Origin: Acanthosepion esculentum
Taxonomy: Eukaryota > Mollusca > Cephalopoda > Sepiida > Sepiidae
Direction: 5' to 3'
Length of the DNA stretch: 64,000 bases
NCBI GenBank assembly: GCA_964036315.1
Contig: OZ038480.1
Coordinates: forward strand, 7,045,703-7,109,702
A model generated the notes under the pieces. That model saw only the letters and a list, made by a program, of their open reading frames with translations. It did no database searches and had not been told where the DNA came from. Positions within the stretch are counted from its first letter, which is position 1; each line of letters opens with the position of its first letter. Shown here piece by piece: positions 36,888-47,000 of the stretch. The translations under genes and the position numbers were made by a program.

Positions 36888-39619
36888 AGTGAACATAGAA
36901 GTCAACACTTAGAGGCGACATTCTGTTTCATGCTAGTGCAATCGTCAGGCAGAAACAATCGCCTCTAAGTGTTGACTTCTATGTTCACTTTTATATTTAC
37001 ACACTATCTCTGATATTGAGCACTTTATCCCTTAAATATAGCACACTTTAAAACTATATTTCTTATATATATATCTCAATCAGCTAAGCTTCTAGTTCAA
37101 TTCTTTTGTGTTCTTTGTAATATTGGTAAAACAGCAGTAAGCATAAATTTCAAAATCATTTCTGTATATCAGATCTTTCCTCTTTCTTGATGTTGGTATA
37201 ATGCTGAACTGAAGCCTGACTTTGACACTGGCTGCTTTAGGGTCTTTATGGAAGAGTTTGATAGTATCAAAACTAGCTGGGATACCAATATTCACAAAAG
37301 GATTTAGTTTTTGCATAGCTAAAGAAGAATTATACATTAACTTCATTTCTTTTTTTTCTATAATTGTAAGGGGCTCACCTTGAAGAGGCAGAAGAAATTG
37401 AAGTTTTAATTTTAAAAATTTGTCTAAACTGAATGCATTTTTATTTTTGGTCATAAAATGTTCCTTTTTATTCCTTAACAATAGATTAACTTATTAAATC
37501 TTTGGTTTTAATTTAATCTTGTCCGCATGTAAATCCAGAACATGATGAGTCAAATGGAAGTGCCGTCTGATATGCATGGATGATATCTTTCTTTTCTGAC
37601 GTTCTGGACTTAAAATGAAAGCGTGTTAGCCTTGTTTGGTGGCTGAAATAAGAATTTTATCACTTAGGTGTAAAATCTTTGAAAGCTCTCATTCTCCACA
37701 TATTTTAGGTAAACATTATTATGAGGAAAGAACTGTAAATAATAACGACGACGACAACAACTTGGAATTTTCTAAGCTTAACTTTATTTCTTGTGATGGA
37801 TGTATAACTTCATCTAAAAAGAATTACTTATCCTATGAGAAATTCCAATATTTAATGAAATCTGTTTTTATTTTTTAAACATGAATCTTGATCATTTTTG
37901 TACATGAATTTTTTTTTATTTCATCCTTTAATCATCACCTGTTGAAATGTACTGGCTATAACTATGAGGTCATGAACTCATTCTAATCAAGGAAACAAAC
38001 CATCATTTGCAATAATATTTAAAATTTTCCAAAGTAATTACTTAGGAGGTTTCTTCTGATTTTGTTTAATTTTCACACACATTTCAGCCAAAATGTTTAG
38101 CATGTAAAAACAATATTCTAATAAGTATATCTTTAAGTGAGATCCAGCCAGAACATGATGAGTCTAATGGAAGTGCCGTCTGATTTATTGAGATGATAGT
38201 TTCCGAACTGAATTATCTGGATTCTTCACTTAATGCCTGTTAACTATGCTGACTTTTGGGATCCTCTCCAGGATTGGACTCTCCATCGTTAACAAATTTC
38301 TGAAGACTCCTTCCTACCTTGGCTTAATGGATGTGTTCTAAGAAGTGGCAGTAGCTTGTCTCCCTAAGTGGATTTAATGATTGGGCATTATTTAAGTTTA
38401 CTGAGTAAGATCCTGTTTAAAATATTTATGGGGTAAAAACAATATTCTTATTTATAACTTGATTGTTTTATTTTTTGTTGATTAAAATCCAGAGAGAACA
38501 TGATGAGTCTAATGGAAGTGCCGTCTGATTTATTGAGATGATAGTTTCCGAACTGAATTATCTGGGTTCTTCACTTAAAATATTGATTTTGGAATATATA
38601 GTGATTCAGAAAGATGTTATAAAAATGGGGGGAATTGTTGGTGTTCAGAACAGGGTTTCTACAGGTTTTGAAACTCTGAAAAGTCATAGAATTTTGTAAA
38701 TTGGGCTGTCTGCACATCCTTGTTTTCAATTAGGGAAAGTCAAAATGTACAGTCTCAATTTTTTCTTTTCTTTTTTATTTATTTATAACTTGATTGTTTT
38801 ATTTTCTGTTAATTAAAATCCAGAGAGAACATGATGAGTCTAATGGAAGTGCCGTCTGATTTATTGAGATGATAGTTTCCGAACTGAATTATCTGGATTC
38901 TTCACTTAATGCCTGTTAACTATGCTGACTTTTGGGATCCTCTCCAGGATTGGACTCTCCATCGTTAACAAATTTCTGAAGCTATTAGACTCCTTCCTAC
39001 CTTGGCTTAATGGATGTGTTCTAAGCAGTGGCAGTAGCTTGTCTCCCTAAGTGGATTTAATGATTGGGCATTATTTAAGTTTACTGAAATTTCTCCTCGG
39101 AACAATTTTCTATTTATCTGAAGTGCTGTCACTCAGTTTATTGAGTAAGATCCTGTTTAAAATATTTATGGGGTAAAAACAATATTCTTATTTATAACTT
39201 GATTGTTTTATTTTTTCTTGGTTAAAATCCAGAGAGAACATGATGAGTCTAATGGAAGTGCCGTCTGATTTATTGAGATGATAGTTTCCGAACTGAATTA
39301 TCTGGATTCTTCACTTAAAATGTTGATTTTGGAATAGTATCATACAAAAGAGCTCTTATTTTTTTTTTCCTCTTTAATATATCTGTATGTAAAATGTGAA
39401 GGATCTGATCAAAATGTTATTACTTTTAACCCCTATGTTGTTATGAAGGGGTGGGGTAATTGTACTCTTTTAATATAAGTGGGCACAGGCAAGTATTTCA
39501 TGCAATCTTCTGGCATGAAACGGTCATAACTCAGCGTCCCTTTTATATTTACATTATGCTATATCACTGATATTGAGCACTTTTACCCATAAATATAGCA
39601 TGCCATAAAATTATATTTT

Positions 39620-39651
<32 letters not shown>

Positions 39652-42152
39652 TTCCAAATTAACTTGAATCTTTTCAGTTTAGACGAAATTATTGTGACAA
39701 TTCAGTTTGAAAATTGTTGGTTAAATATTTTTGGTGGGTAGGTGAAGCTTAGTTTATTTTATCTGATTTTTTTTTTTTTTTATCCACAGCATGATTCACC
39801 AAATATGTTTGTATAATCTGATGTAGTTAAAGATGGCTGGGAAGTAAATTATGCATTAATTCCATAAACATTACAAAACAAGTTTTATTTTTACTATCCT
39901 TGGCAGTGTGTGCACACTATTCATATGCTAATGTTGCATGCGGGCGTTTGCCCTGTGGTGACAGGTTTGGCCAGGTTAATATCATGTATTCGGTTATAGC
40001 GATGGCACAGTACTGGAAAATATCCCATTATATAATGATATGTGCAAGCACTACGACCCATGTTGCTGCAGTATAAGTAACTGACTTTGCTAAATATTGC
40101 AAATTTCTGTTGAGTTCCAGTTTAGTAATTTTACGTTTTACTGACTTTTGAAGTGATGACAGTGGATATGGCAGGCCTACTATAAAGTAGAAAGCACATT
40201 TATGTTGTTAGTATGGTAATTTTAGAAATAAAAGAAGGCACAGGCTTTTATTTTATTTTGTTTTTTAAGCAAAAAAACATTTTCGGTGTTTTCTACCATA
40301 TTTCCATGTGTGTGTCAAACCCACGGTATCACGGAGGAATTGGTACTCTAGTTTAAACCCACATTAATTTTGTTGGTCTTTTTTGCAAAGAAAAGAAAAT
40401 GGCAGCATCAACATCCAATGTTACGATTTTGAAGGCTTTACTCAAGTAGAAACAGTAAAGTGGTTGGAGATAAGTGATAGCATTGCTAGTGATGGAGGAA
40501 AGCTAGGGGCCTCACGGCTACTATCATTCATGGCTAACTAAGTTTATGGCAGCTACTGGTCCCATGGGTGTCCCTGATCATGTTTCTGAAGGTGAATTAT
40601 CTTGTCTATTTATTAACAACAAAATAACTTTATTTAGTCAATGCTAGTCAGGTGGAAGAAAGAGGAAACAAATGCAAACACAAGGAAGTGCATCACTTTT
40701 AAGAAGCCGCCTTAGCCATTTTGCTTCTTATTGCCCCCCCCCCCGAACTCCATAAGGATTAATAAAAGTTAAATTGTTAATGTATTTGTTTGTTTTGAAT
40801 GTCAAAACATGCATGCAAAACGTAATGCATTACATCAAATTATTACTCCTCCATTTTATTAGTATGCAAAAAATAAAATCTATACACACAATAATACAAA
40901 GAAACTTAAATTGGTAGGGGCTCATGTTTTTTTTTTTTTGTGCCCTCAAAAAAAAAACAAATGTAGTGTCAGAGGGGAAAATTCTAGAAAAAACTTGAGA
41001 TAAAAAGTTAAATAGGATGCTTGTTTTCATCCAAATTACCAATATTTTACGTTTGGACTTCTCCTCATTGTACTATTTGGTGGTTGTTTGTCCTCTGTGG
41101 TCTTCACCAGGTACACTTGTTCATCCAATTCATGTTTGGGCTTAATTTTGAACTGAACTTTTTATTTAATCGGAAGTGACAGTGCTCTTATTCTGTTGCC
41201 CAGAATAACCAGGTCACAATGGCCAAAACGTAATACTCAAAGATGTGAACACTCGAGTCTTAGTGTAAATTAAAGTATTTTGCATAATTGGCTTCAAAAC
41301 TGTTCTCACCCCAAATTTGAATCAATTGAAACCTGCCCAAAAGAAGAAAAAAAAAACCCTTGGATTTTTGTTAAAATTGGGCTTATATATTGGATATTCC
41401 AGATACTTAAGGTTTTTTTTTAATGTTATTTCCAGGCCTTCAGTATGGCATTTTGCTTTGCTGATTTATATTACATAGGCTCTTTGAAGAATGTGGACTT
41501 GTAACAGCAGGAAACTAGTTTCTGTGGGAATTTATTGCAATTTCTGGCCATTACTGCTTATTCTTAGTCCAATTTAATTTTTAAGCAAAGCAAAATGAAT
41601 CTTTTCTCCCTGCTTGTAGAAAGAGAACTAAGGTTATTCAGTGATGCCTCTTGAATTTGTTTCTAAACTTAGATTCATAAATATTAGATAGGATGCTGCC
41701 TAGAGCATTTGATCTTAAAAAAAAAAGTCTGACTCTTTTTATATTTTGTTTTTCAGAAAGCTAAAATGACAGATTTTGATAGATACAAGTTGATGAGAGC
41801 CAAGCAATCGGTGAGTTTGATTTGCTTTCACACACACACACACACACACACACTTCATATTTTAAAAGCTTATTATCTTCTGCTATAACAAAAGAATTAA
41901 GTTGAATCTATTTTTCTTTCACAGAGAAACAAGATTATCCGTTTAGAAGTTGGAAAACTTCGTAAGAAGCCACTTAGAGAAGTCTTGCCTAAAACTTCAC
42001 CCCCAAAGCCCAAACCTGTATACAAGCCAAGACCCAAATCAAAGAAGAAGCTTGTAGTGGTGAAAGGTAAAGATGCCAAGGTAAAAGATGCCGTGGTAAC
42101 GAAAACATCTACAACGGAGGCAAAAAGTAAAAAGTCTGTTGCAGCTAAGTAA
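24312..42152 (+). CDS. RPL14: 60S ribosomal protein eL14
   Basis: Five exons, 24312-24314, 25658-25762, 29249-29443, 41757-41810 and 41925-42152, give 194 codons plus stop with every junction in phase and GT-AG. Exon 1 holds only the ATG. The protein begins [19 protein letters not shown], continues with the KOW-like N-terminal domain and AIIDIIDQN, then [39 protein letters not shown] and [17 protein letters not shown], all characteristic of eL14. The C-terminus is Lys/Pro-rich and lacks the long Ala/Lys repeat of mammals. It is a structural protein of the large ribosomal subunit. Introns are 1343, 3486, 12313 and 114 nt. The third intron hosts eight box C/D snoRNA-like genes, the usual arrangement for ribosomal protein host genes. 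Confidence 0.96.
25658..25762 (+). CDS. RPL14: RPL14 exon 2
   Basis: 105 nt, 35 codons, [10 protein letters not shown] to IIDQNK, between a ttttcag acceptor and a GTAAGG donor; phase 0 at both ends. Confidence 0.95.
25870..27430. repeat. Diverged AT-rich repeat family, intron 2 copies
   Basis: Internal units recur (gaggaaagatcaaagtattt at about 25976, a variant at about 26352, another at about 27007). Segment 26697-26900 aligns by eye in the same orientation with 50620-50830 (taaaatccaa..gttcttaattt, aatttccaaattaatg). A segment near 27001-27090 matches 50860-50950 in the opposite orientation. Poly-T runs to 26 nt (26055-26080) interrupt it. The type of element is unknown. Confidence 0.6.
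28140..28650. repeat. Second segment of the AT-rich repeat family
   Basis: 28200-28570 (attaatctgatttgaaat, atattacttata, gggtcctgtt) aligns by eye with 49700-50030 (attaatctgatttaaaac, gggtcttgtt). It ends in a GC-richer patch at 28540-28635 that has no recognisable coding or RNA signature. Confidence 0.6.
29249..29443 (+). CDS. RPL14: RPL14 exon 3
   Basis: 195 nt, 65 codons, [10 protein letters not shown] to KKIECRKK, between a tcttttag acceptor and a GTTAGT donor. Confidence 0.95.
29444..32240. repeat. RPL14 intron 3, 5' part: AT-rich with TA arrays
   Basis: No gene recognised. (TA)n arrays occur at about 30822-30845, 30966-31004 and 31426-31477 (52 bp), and poly-T at 30053-30118. Minus-strand open frames rich in Tyr-Ile here are translations of the arrays. 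Confidence 0.75.
32697..32771 (+). ncRNA. Box C/D snoRNA, type A copy 1
   Basis: Terminal stem tccagaac / gttctgga closes the unit. C box ATGATGA is at 32705-32711, D' CTGA at 32730-32733, a C'-like tggatga at 32740-32746 and D box CTGA at 32759-32762. The region upstream of D' is aaatggaagtgccgt; upstream of D it is gatatctttctttt. The location in a ribosomal protein intron and the repeated conserved copies support a real gene. The target RNA is not identified. Confidence 0.85.
33305..33385 (+). ncRNA. Box C/D snoRNA, type B copy 1
   Basis: Terminal stem atccag / ctggat. C box ATGATGA 33318-33324, D' CTGA 33343-33346, C' gagatga 33353-33359, D box CTGA 33371-33374. The D' guide region is taatggaagtgccgt (as in type A); the D guide region is gatagtttccgaa. 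Confidence 0.88.
33713..33795 (+). ncRNA. Box C/D snoRNA, type B copy 2
   Basis: Terminal stem aatccaga / tctgggtt, with one U-G wobble where other copies have U-A, so pairing is kept. Boxes and guides are identical to copy 1. Confidence 0.88.
35090..35990 (+). pseudogene. Degenerate hAT-like transposase-derived gene
   Basis: Open from 35165 to 35539 in one frame, with [20 protein letters not shown] early and [14 protein letters not shown] at the end, similar to the ..SHGQ.SVERGFS.. block of hAT-derived proteins. Similarity then continues in another frame (..[19 protein letters not shown].., then a Lys-rich stretch) and again in the frame of 35753-35953 (..[17 protein letters not shown]..). 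Stops and at least two frameshifts break it. The segment lies between the two snoRNA duplicates. The assignment is from remembered family patterns and could be refined by search. Confidence 0.6.
36481..36815. repeat. Long palindromic MITE-like element
   Basis: Left half (ttaaaatgttttttt, cgctacacagtgatacc, atgtttcagaaatgga, taaaccaaagacttat) is the near-perfect reverse complement of the right half. A nested second palindrome centred on TA repeats (aaccaaat / atttggtt) sits in the middle. Half an end of the same family is at 7610-7672. No coding capacity. Confidence 0.85.
36816..37077. repeat. (TA)n(CA)n array and inverted interspersed repeat
   Basis: A TA array at 36821-36871 runs into CA repeats, then two copies in inverse orientation of the segment gtgaacatagaagtcaacac / its complement (36890-36980). 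The tgatattgagcactttatcc repeat also found at 19945-19965 follows. It ends exactly where duplicate copy 2 begins. Confidence 0.75.
37534..37608 (+). ncRNA. Box C/D snoRNA, type A copy 2
   Basis: Same boxes, guides and terminal stem as 32697-32771; no differences seen. Confidence 0.85.
38142..38222 (+). ncRNA. Box C/D snoRNA, type B copy 3
   Basis: Counterpart of 33305-33385 in the second duplicate, with identical boxes and guides. Confidence 0.88.
38486..38568 (+). ncRNA. Box C/D snoRNA, type B copy 4
   Basis: Counterpart of 33713-33795, including the same wobble in the terminal stem (tctgggtt). Confidence 0.88.
38817..38899 (+). ncRNA. Box C/D snoRNA, type B copy 5
   Basis: Terminal stem aatccaga / tctggatt fully paired; boxes C, D', C' and D and both guides conserved. 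It belongs to an extra B-spacer-B unit found only after duplicate 2. Confidence 0.88.
39226..39308 (+). ncRNA. Box C/D snoRNA, type B copy 6
   Basis: As copy 5; the last of the array. It is followed by a sequence that diverges after aaaatgttgattttgg. Confidence 0.88.
39309..41756. repeat. RPL14 intron 3, 3' part
   Basis: Carries another copy of the interspersed repeat at 39480-39620 (gcatgaaacgg, tgatattgagcac) ending in a CA array (39625-39651). The remainder to the exon 4 acceptor is AT-rich with no gene recognised. Confidence 0.65.
41757..41810 (+). CDS. RPL14: RPL14 exon 4
   Basis: 54 nt, [18 protein letters not shown], the most conserved eL14 signature. The acceptor was placed at tttcag because the alternative aaag shifts the frame. 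Donor GTGAGT. Confidence 0.95.
41925..42152 (+). CDS. RPL14: RPL14 exon 5 (stop codon)
   Basis: 228 nt from a tttcacag acceptor to TAA (42150-42152). It encodes [17 protein letters not shown] and a Lys-rich tail. Confidence 0.93.
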   Translation, partial: RNKIIRLEVGKLRKKPLREVLPKTSPPKPKPVYKPRPKSKKKLVVVKGKDAKVKDAVVTKTSTTEAKSKKSVAAK

Positions 42153-42161
42153 ACACTGAAA

Positions 42162-42167
42162 AATAAA
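42162..42167 (+). promoter_or_regulatory. RPL14: RPL14 polyadenylation signal
   Basis: AATAAA 10 nt after the stop codon, implying a very short 3' UTR, usual for ribosomal protein mRNAs. Confidence 0.8.
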
Positions 42168-42910
42168 ACGTTTTGAATGCTTTAAAAGTCGTCTTCTTTA
42201 TTTAACACTCTGCATTTTATTCTCTACTACACTCATTTTGGTCCTGTTCATTTTCTGTTGCCATAGCAAAATTCAAAACCCCTTTGATTCATCCATCCAA
42301 GTCACTTGCAGAGGTGGGATAACTAAAAAAAAAAACACATCTTGTTAATCAATAACTTTGGTTCAACATAGTTAAGTGTACATCCAAGAAATTCACTGTC
42401 AGTGTTTCAATTTGGATAATCCCGTTTTGAACTGAACCCTTTGTTCTTTTGCCACTGTCATTGCCTCTCTCACTCAGTCAGGCTCAGCTATTGCTTGCCC
42501 TGTTCCCACTGCTCATCCCACAAAATTGATGAACCAATGATTTTAATCTGATAGGCTGTGAGGGGAACGACTTCACCTGCCTGTTGTTGAGTACTTTCTG
42601 TCCTACCTGACTGCACCTGCTGGATGGTATTTATTATCATGCTATGTAGGTTTCTCAAAGCCTAGCACATGGAATGATTGAATCTGTAGATTGGATAAAG
42701 GGTTCAGTTTGAAATTCTGGATTTACAAACACTTGAAAGCAAGTTTTTGTTTTTCTTCCCCTTTCCCAAATGAATGAACTTTTTTTTTTTTGAAATTTAG
42801 AGATGTTTAAAAAAAAAAACAAACACAAAACTGTTGTAGTCTTTTTGAAGTCTTTTATTTCAAGTGTGAGGTTTTGTCTTTTTGGAAAGAATTGTTTTCT
42901 TTTCAAATAG
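42168..42910. other. Convergent 3' intergenic region RPL14 / FOCAD
   Basis: 758 nt separate the two stop codons. Both polyadenylation signals lie inside, at 42162-42167 (plus) and 42854-42859 (minus). No other gene seen. Confidence 0.7.
42854..42859 (-). promoter_or_regulatory. FOCAD: FOCAD polyadenylation signal
   Basis: AATAAA on the minus strand about 52 nt after the TAA stop codon. Confidence 0.6.
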
Positions 42911-42978
42911 TTAAACTATTTTATCCCATACAGCTGGTTTCTTGAATTCCTTTGTATTACGTAACATATGCAGACAGC
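42911..42978 (-). CDS. FOCAD: FOCAD-like exon j (stop codon)
   Basis: 68 nt, CCLHMLRNTKEFKKPAVWDK IV then TAA (42911-42913). Confidence 0.83.
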
Positions 42979-44014
42979 CTGAAATAGAGAAACTTGACTT
43001 TGATAAACTTTCAATATTCATTTGGTATGAAAATCATTGTAAATAGCTAGATTTATTTTAGCAATAGTCACATGACAATCTCTAAATTGTGTGTACGGAA
43101 GGGGGTGGCAGATTAATTCTAATTTCAGAATTTTTTTTTAATACCTGCCAGCTCATTGCTGCTATACTTCAAGTGAAACTTACATTTCAGTATGTGTTTA
43201 GTTGAGGATCTGATCGTCTCATCAGGGAGAGAGTGAAGAGTAATAAGCCAATCCATAAACTGAAAAGAAAATTAGAATTTAAGAAAGCTTTCCTCCAAGG
43301 ACAATTTAGTTGACATAAATTTTCCCCAGTTCCTTTTTATTAAAAGGAAATTACTCCAAAATTTTATGTCAAAGAAATGTTCCTTACATCAGTAATCTGT
43401 AGGTTAATGAAAAAAAAAAGCAAATGCTGAAATAAAACATTTCAAAAATAAATTATAAGTATTTGACTTTTCCTTAATATAAAAAAAGGCTTTTATAGAA
43501 GCTTAGATGAGTTGCGTAGAAATGTAATTATGGTTGACATTTGATAAAAGTAAAAAAAAAAAAAATGGACTTGCCTTAGGAACAATTTGTCTCCAAGGTT
43601 CTTTGTCTAGTTTAGCAATGTAAGAAGGCATCAATTTGAGCCAAAAATTTGGCTCATCTTGAATATAGACAGAAACAGGAAATTGTGAATCCTTTTTACT
43701 GGCCAAGTCGGCCATGAAGAGTGGGTGTTGGCCAGCCACGGCAGCGGAAGTGTTTAGCCAAGAGCAAGCAGCTGCACAAACAATCTGGATGGCGAAATCA
43801 AATGCCTGCAATGGCAAGAAAACGATTTATTAGTTGAGGGGTGGAGGAAGACGGGGGGGGAGTACATGATGTGTACAATGGTTCAATAAAGGTTTTTACA
43901 AGAATGTTTCATCTGAAAACTAAAATAGCATCTTGATATAAAAGCTAATGTGTGCTTTTAGATATGGCAAAAACTACTATGACCTGGAGGCAAGCAGCAA
44001 TGTGTGTGTGTATG

Positions 44015-44050
<36 letters not shown>

Positions 44051-47000
44051 CAATATGTGTGTGTATGTAATATATATATATATATATATATATCTATCTC
44101 TATCAGCCCATTTGCGACAATGATTAATAAATCTCTCATTAATTTACTGCTGTAATGAGTTTGATCCACACTCAGGTTCTGTCACATTATGGCCTTGTGC
44201 CAGATTGCTGGTTAAGAAAAAACATTTTTTTTTTTTCCCTTCTATTCAAACAAATAATGCTGGCTTGACTAATTCAAATCTGGATGTGGTGTATGCTGAA
44301 GGAAAATTTAAATGATAATGTGAATAAATATCAAATTTCTGATAATCTTTAAAAAATATTTGAGACGCGTTTGTATGTATGTATGTAAATGCTGAGTTAA
44401 GAAGCAAGGTGCTTCAGTTCCATCTTGAATATTTCCAAGTAACTAAAAATTGGTGAGGATGCAAGAAGTGCATTTTTTTTAAGAGGCGACATGTCACATT
44501 CTTTGCAAACTGAATGGCTTCTTGGAAAAGATGCCTTCTATCTTGAGAGTCACCTAGTGCATATGTTCTTCAAATTTCAATCATAACTGTTCCACTGAAC
44601 AGACGAATGTATACATTTATATAACTGAATATTTAGGCACATCTCTCTAAAAAAAAAATATCTTAAGTGGTCAGACTGAGTTAAGATTTGTAATATGTGG
44701 AGGGTCCTCTGAATGCCAAAGCAGTTTCATAGTTTCAATATCAACCATGGGACAGTTGATATGTGACCTGCACTTACCAACTCCAGAAAAAAAAAAAAAT
44801 AGCACCATCTGTTCTCCTTATATAACTTAGAGAAGGCCTTCAACAGCAACCCAAGAGTATGTTCTTTTTGGCTACTCTTCCAAATTCATTTCCTTGTTCA
44901 TAGTTCCCACAGTGACAGTCACCTGTAATAAGCAGGTAACAAATTCCTGATTACAGGTCTCAAAGTTCTCTCTTGATCTACCTACTTGAAATGATGCTCA
45001 CATTTCGTTCTTACAACCTAACCTCGGAAATTGATCTGTCGTGCATATTTTATGGCAGATTGTTTAATCTTGCCCAGAGACTGACCGCCAAGTTCTGAAT
45101 CTTCAACTTATAGTTTGTGGGTGACATGGCCTTACGGTTGGACCGTTGCTACAATTTAATGAGGGTTGCCATTTCAGGATACCAGTGGCTCAATGCAATT
45201 AGCTCCAATCAATATTTAACTTCCACATAAATGGTTGCCAGATTGAACATCTAGACACTTTGCTAGCTTCTTTTCGTCATTTGCAATTGTAGTGAAAGAC
45301 ATTGATGACTAAATCTAAGCTGCACATGTCACTCATGGGAACCTGGTCAAAGAATCTTCAAATGAAATTTACAGTGCCAAACAAAGGTCTTACAAAGCAG
45401 TGGTTATAGCACTACTCCATTCAGTCTCATAGAAACTGTAGGCCTCTTTTTGGGTCACCTTATTCCAACAGACAATCTTCCCTCACCTCCTGAGGAAAAG
45501 TTAAGCAAAGCTTGTTGAAATGTCCTCAGTAGTGAAGAGAATGAGTTAGAAGACAAGGGGAAAAATTGTTTGAGTAGAAACAATTTTATTAACCCTTTCC
45601 ATTTCTACACTTCTTTGGTCTACTTAACTATGTTCAGTTTGTGAGTAAGTATCAGTCTTATTCACAGTGGTCACTGGTAGTTGGCTCAACAATTAAAAAC
45701 GGAATTTTGGTTTCAGCTCTGCTCGCAAAATTGGTCTACAACTCTTAAACTCGTTGCAGAAATTATTCTCTGGTAGTATCATGGTGGAGTGGCTGCTGAT
45801 GTCATTCTTTGTTACATTTCATTGTTTGCTTGTGTGTAACCCCATCTCTCTGACTACCTGGAATTGGTCTAAATGCATTGCCCTCTCATTTGGTAGAATT
45901 CATTTATATGTAAGGAATATGTCCCTTTCAAGTGTCAGGTTACAAATTGACTTGCATATGTCATATTTAATGACCCCTTCCAACCCTCCTGTCACAAAGG
46001 CAGACTTGACTGAATTTCTAAGCTAATATACAATAATCAAGGTAAAAAGGGTGCATAGGATACAAACAAACAAATATGGATTTTGACCAAGATGCAACCT
46101 AGTTTAGGACAAGCTGGTTCATCTTAATTGTCATTTTTTCCAGAGCTTTGCTCTGTTTCACTTGATCCTGTGAAAAAGCATACTCAAAACCAAACGACAG
46201 AATACTCTAGGTATTGTAAAATCCAAATTACCTAAGCTTGTCTGGTACATTTTCCCCCCTCAACCATTTAGAATTTACCAAGTAGGCTAAATTACAAACA
46301 GCAATTTTTATTCCAACCAGTCTCAATTATAGATTCCTTTACTTGTAAAATCCACACCATTAACAGTATTTTTTTTTCAATGACTGCGAGGTATGGATGT
46401 TATACAAGCAACGGTATCAGAAAACTCCTGAAAATGCGGATGGGGCATGTTTGATATATTGACTAAATGAGGCTGCTTTGCTGTAGTTTATATCGCAAGC
46501 TTGCACATGGGCATCTGTGCCCCTGAAATTGTGTTGGGTCACTTTAGAATGTGGTCGATCATAGCTCTCCACAACTTCATATCCTTTGTAGCATTGTTTG
46601 TCTTTTTACTCTATCTGCCCTTCTATATTCTGTCATGATTAGCTGATTGGTTGAACTGACCATTCCCTCCTGTTCTTGCCTTTGATGTGTCCTGTGAGTT
46701 TTCTAAAGAACCAATGAAAGAAAGACAGTCAAGCATGGGAAGTAAGACTTGTATGGACTGAAAGCAATGGAGAAATATCACCTGGAATGTCAGAGTCTCT
46801 TTTGAAATACAAGAGAAACCAGATGAAGATGACAGGCAGAGGGACCCTGCTCTTCTCACTGTCCCAAACAGATTTCAAGCAAGATTTGGCCTTACAAATC
46901 CCTTTTGGATTTACCAAACTGCAAAGATAGGTGACCCCATACTCTTATGGGCGTGAAAGTTTATTATTATTATTATGGGGAGGAGGGGGACTTAATAAAG

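Larger units (their letters stand above)
37078..38755. repeat. Duplicated segment, copy 2 (carries 3 snoRNAs)
   Basis: Near-identical to 32241-33982. Differences are single substitutions plus two internal deletions in the inter-snoRNA spacer (near 38303 and near 38400). The high identity in non-coding DNA implies a recent event or gene conversion. Confidence 0.95.

Noticed and set aside
45754..46026. 90-codon open frame next to the LINE relic
   Set aside because: No reverse transcriptase motif or other recognisable feature; probably a chance frame in decayed sequence.
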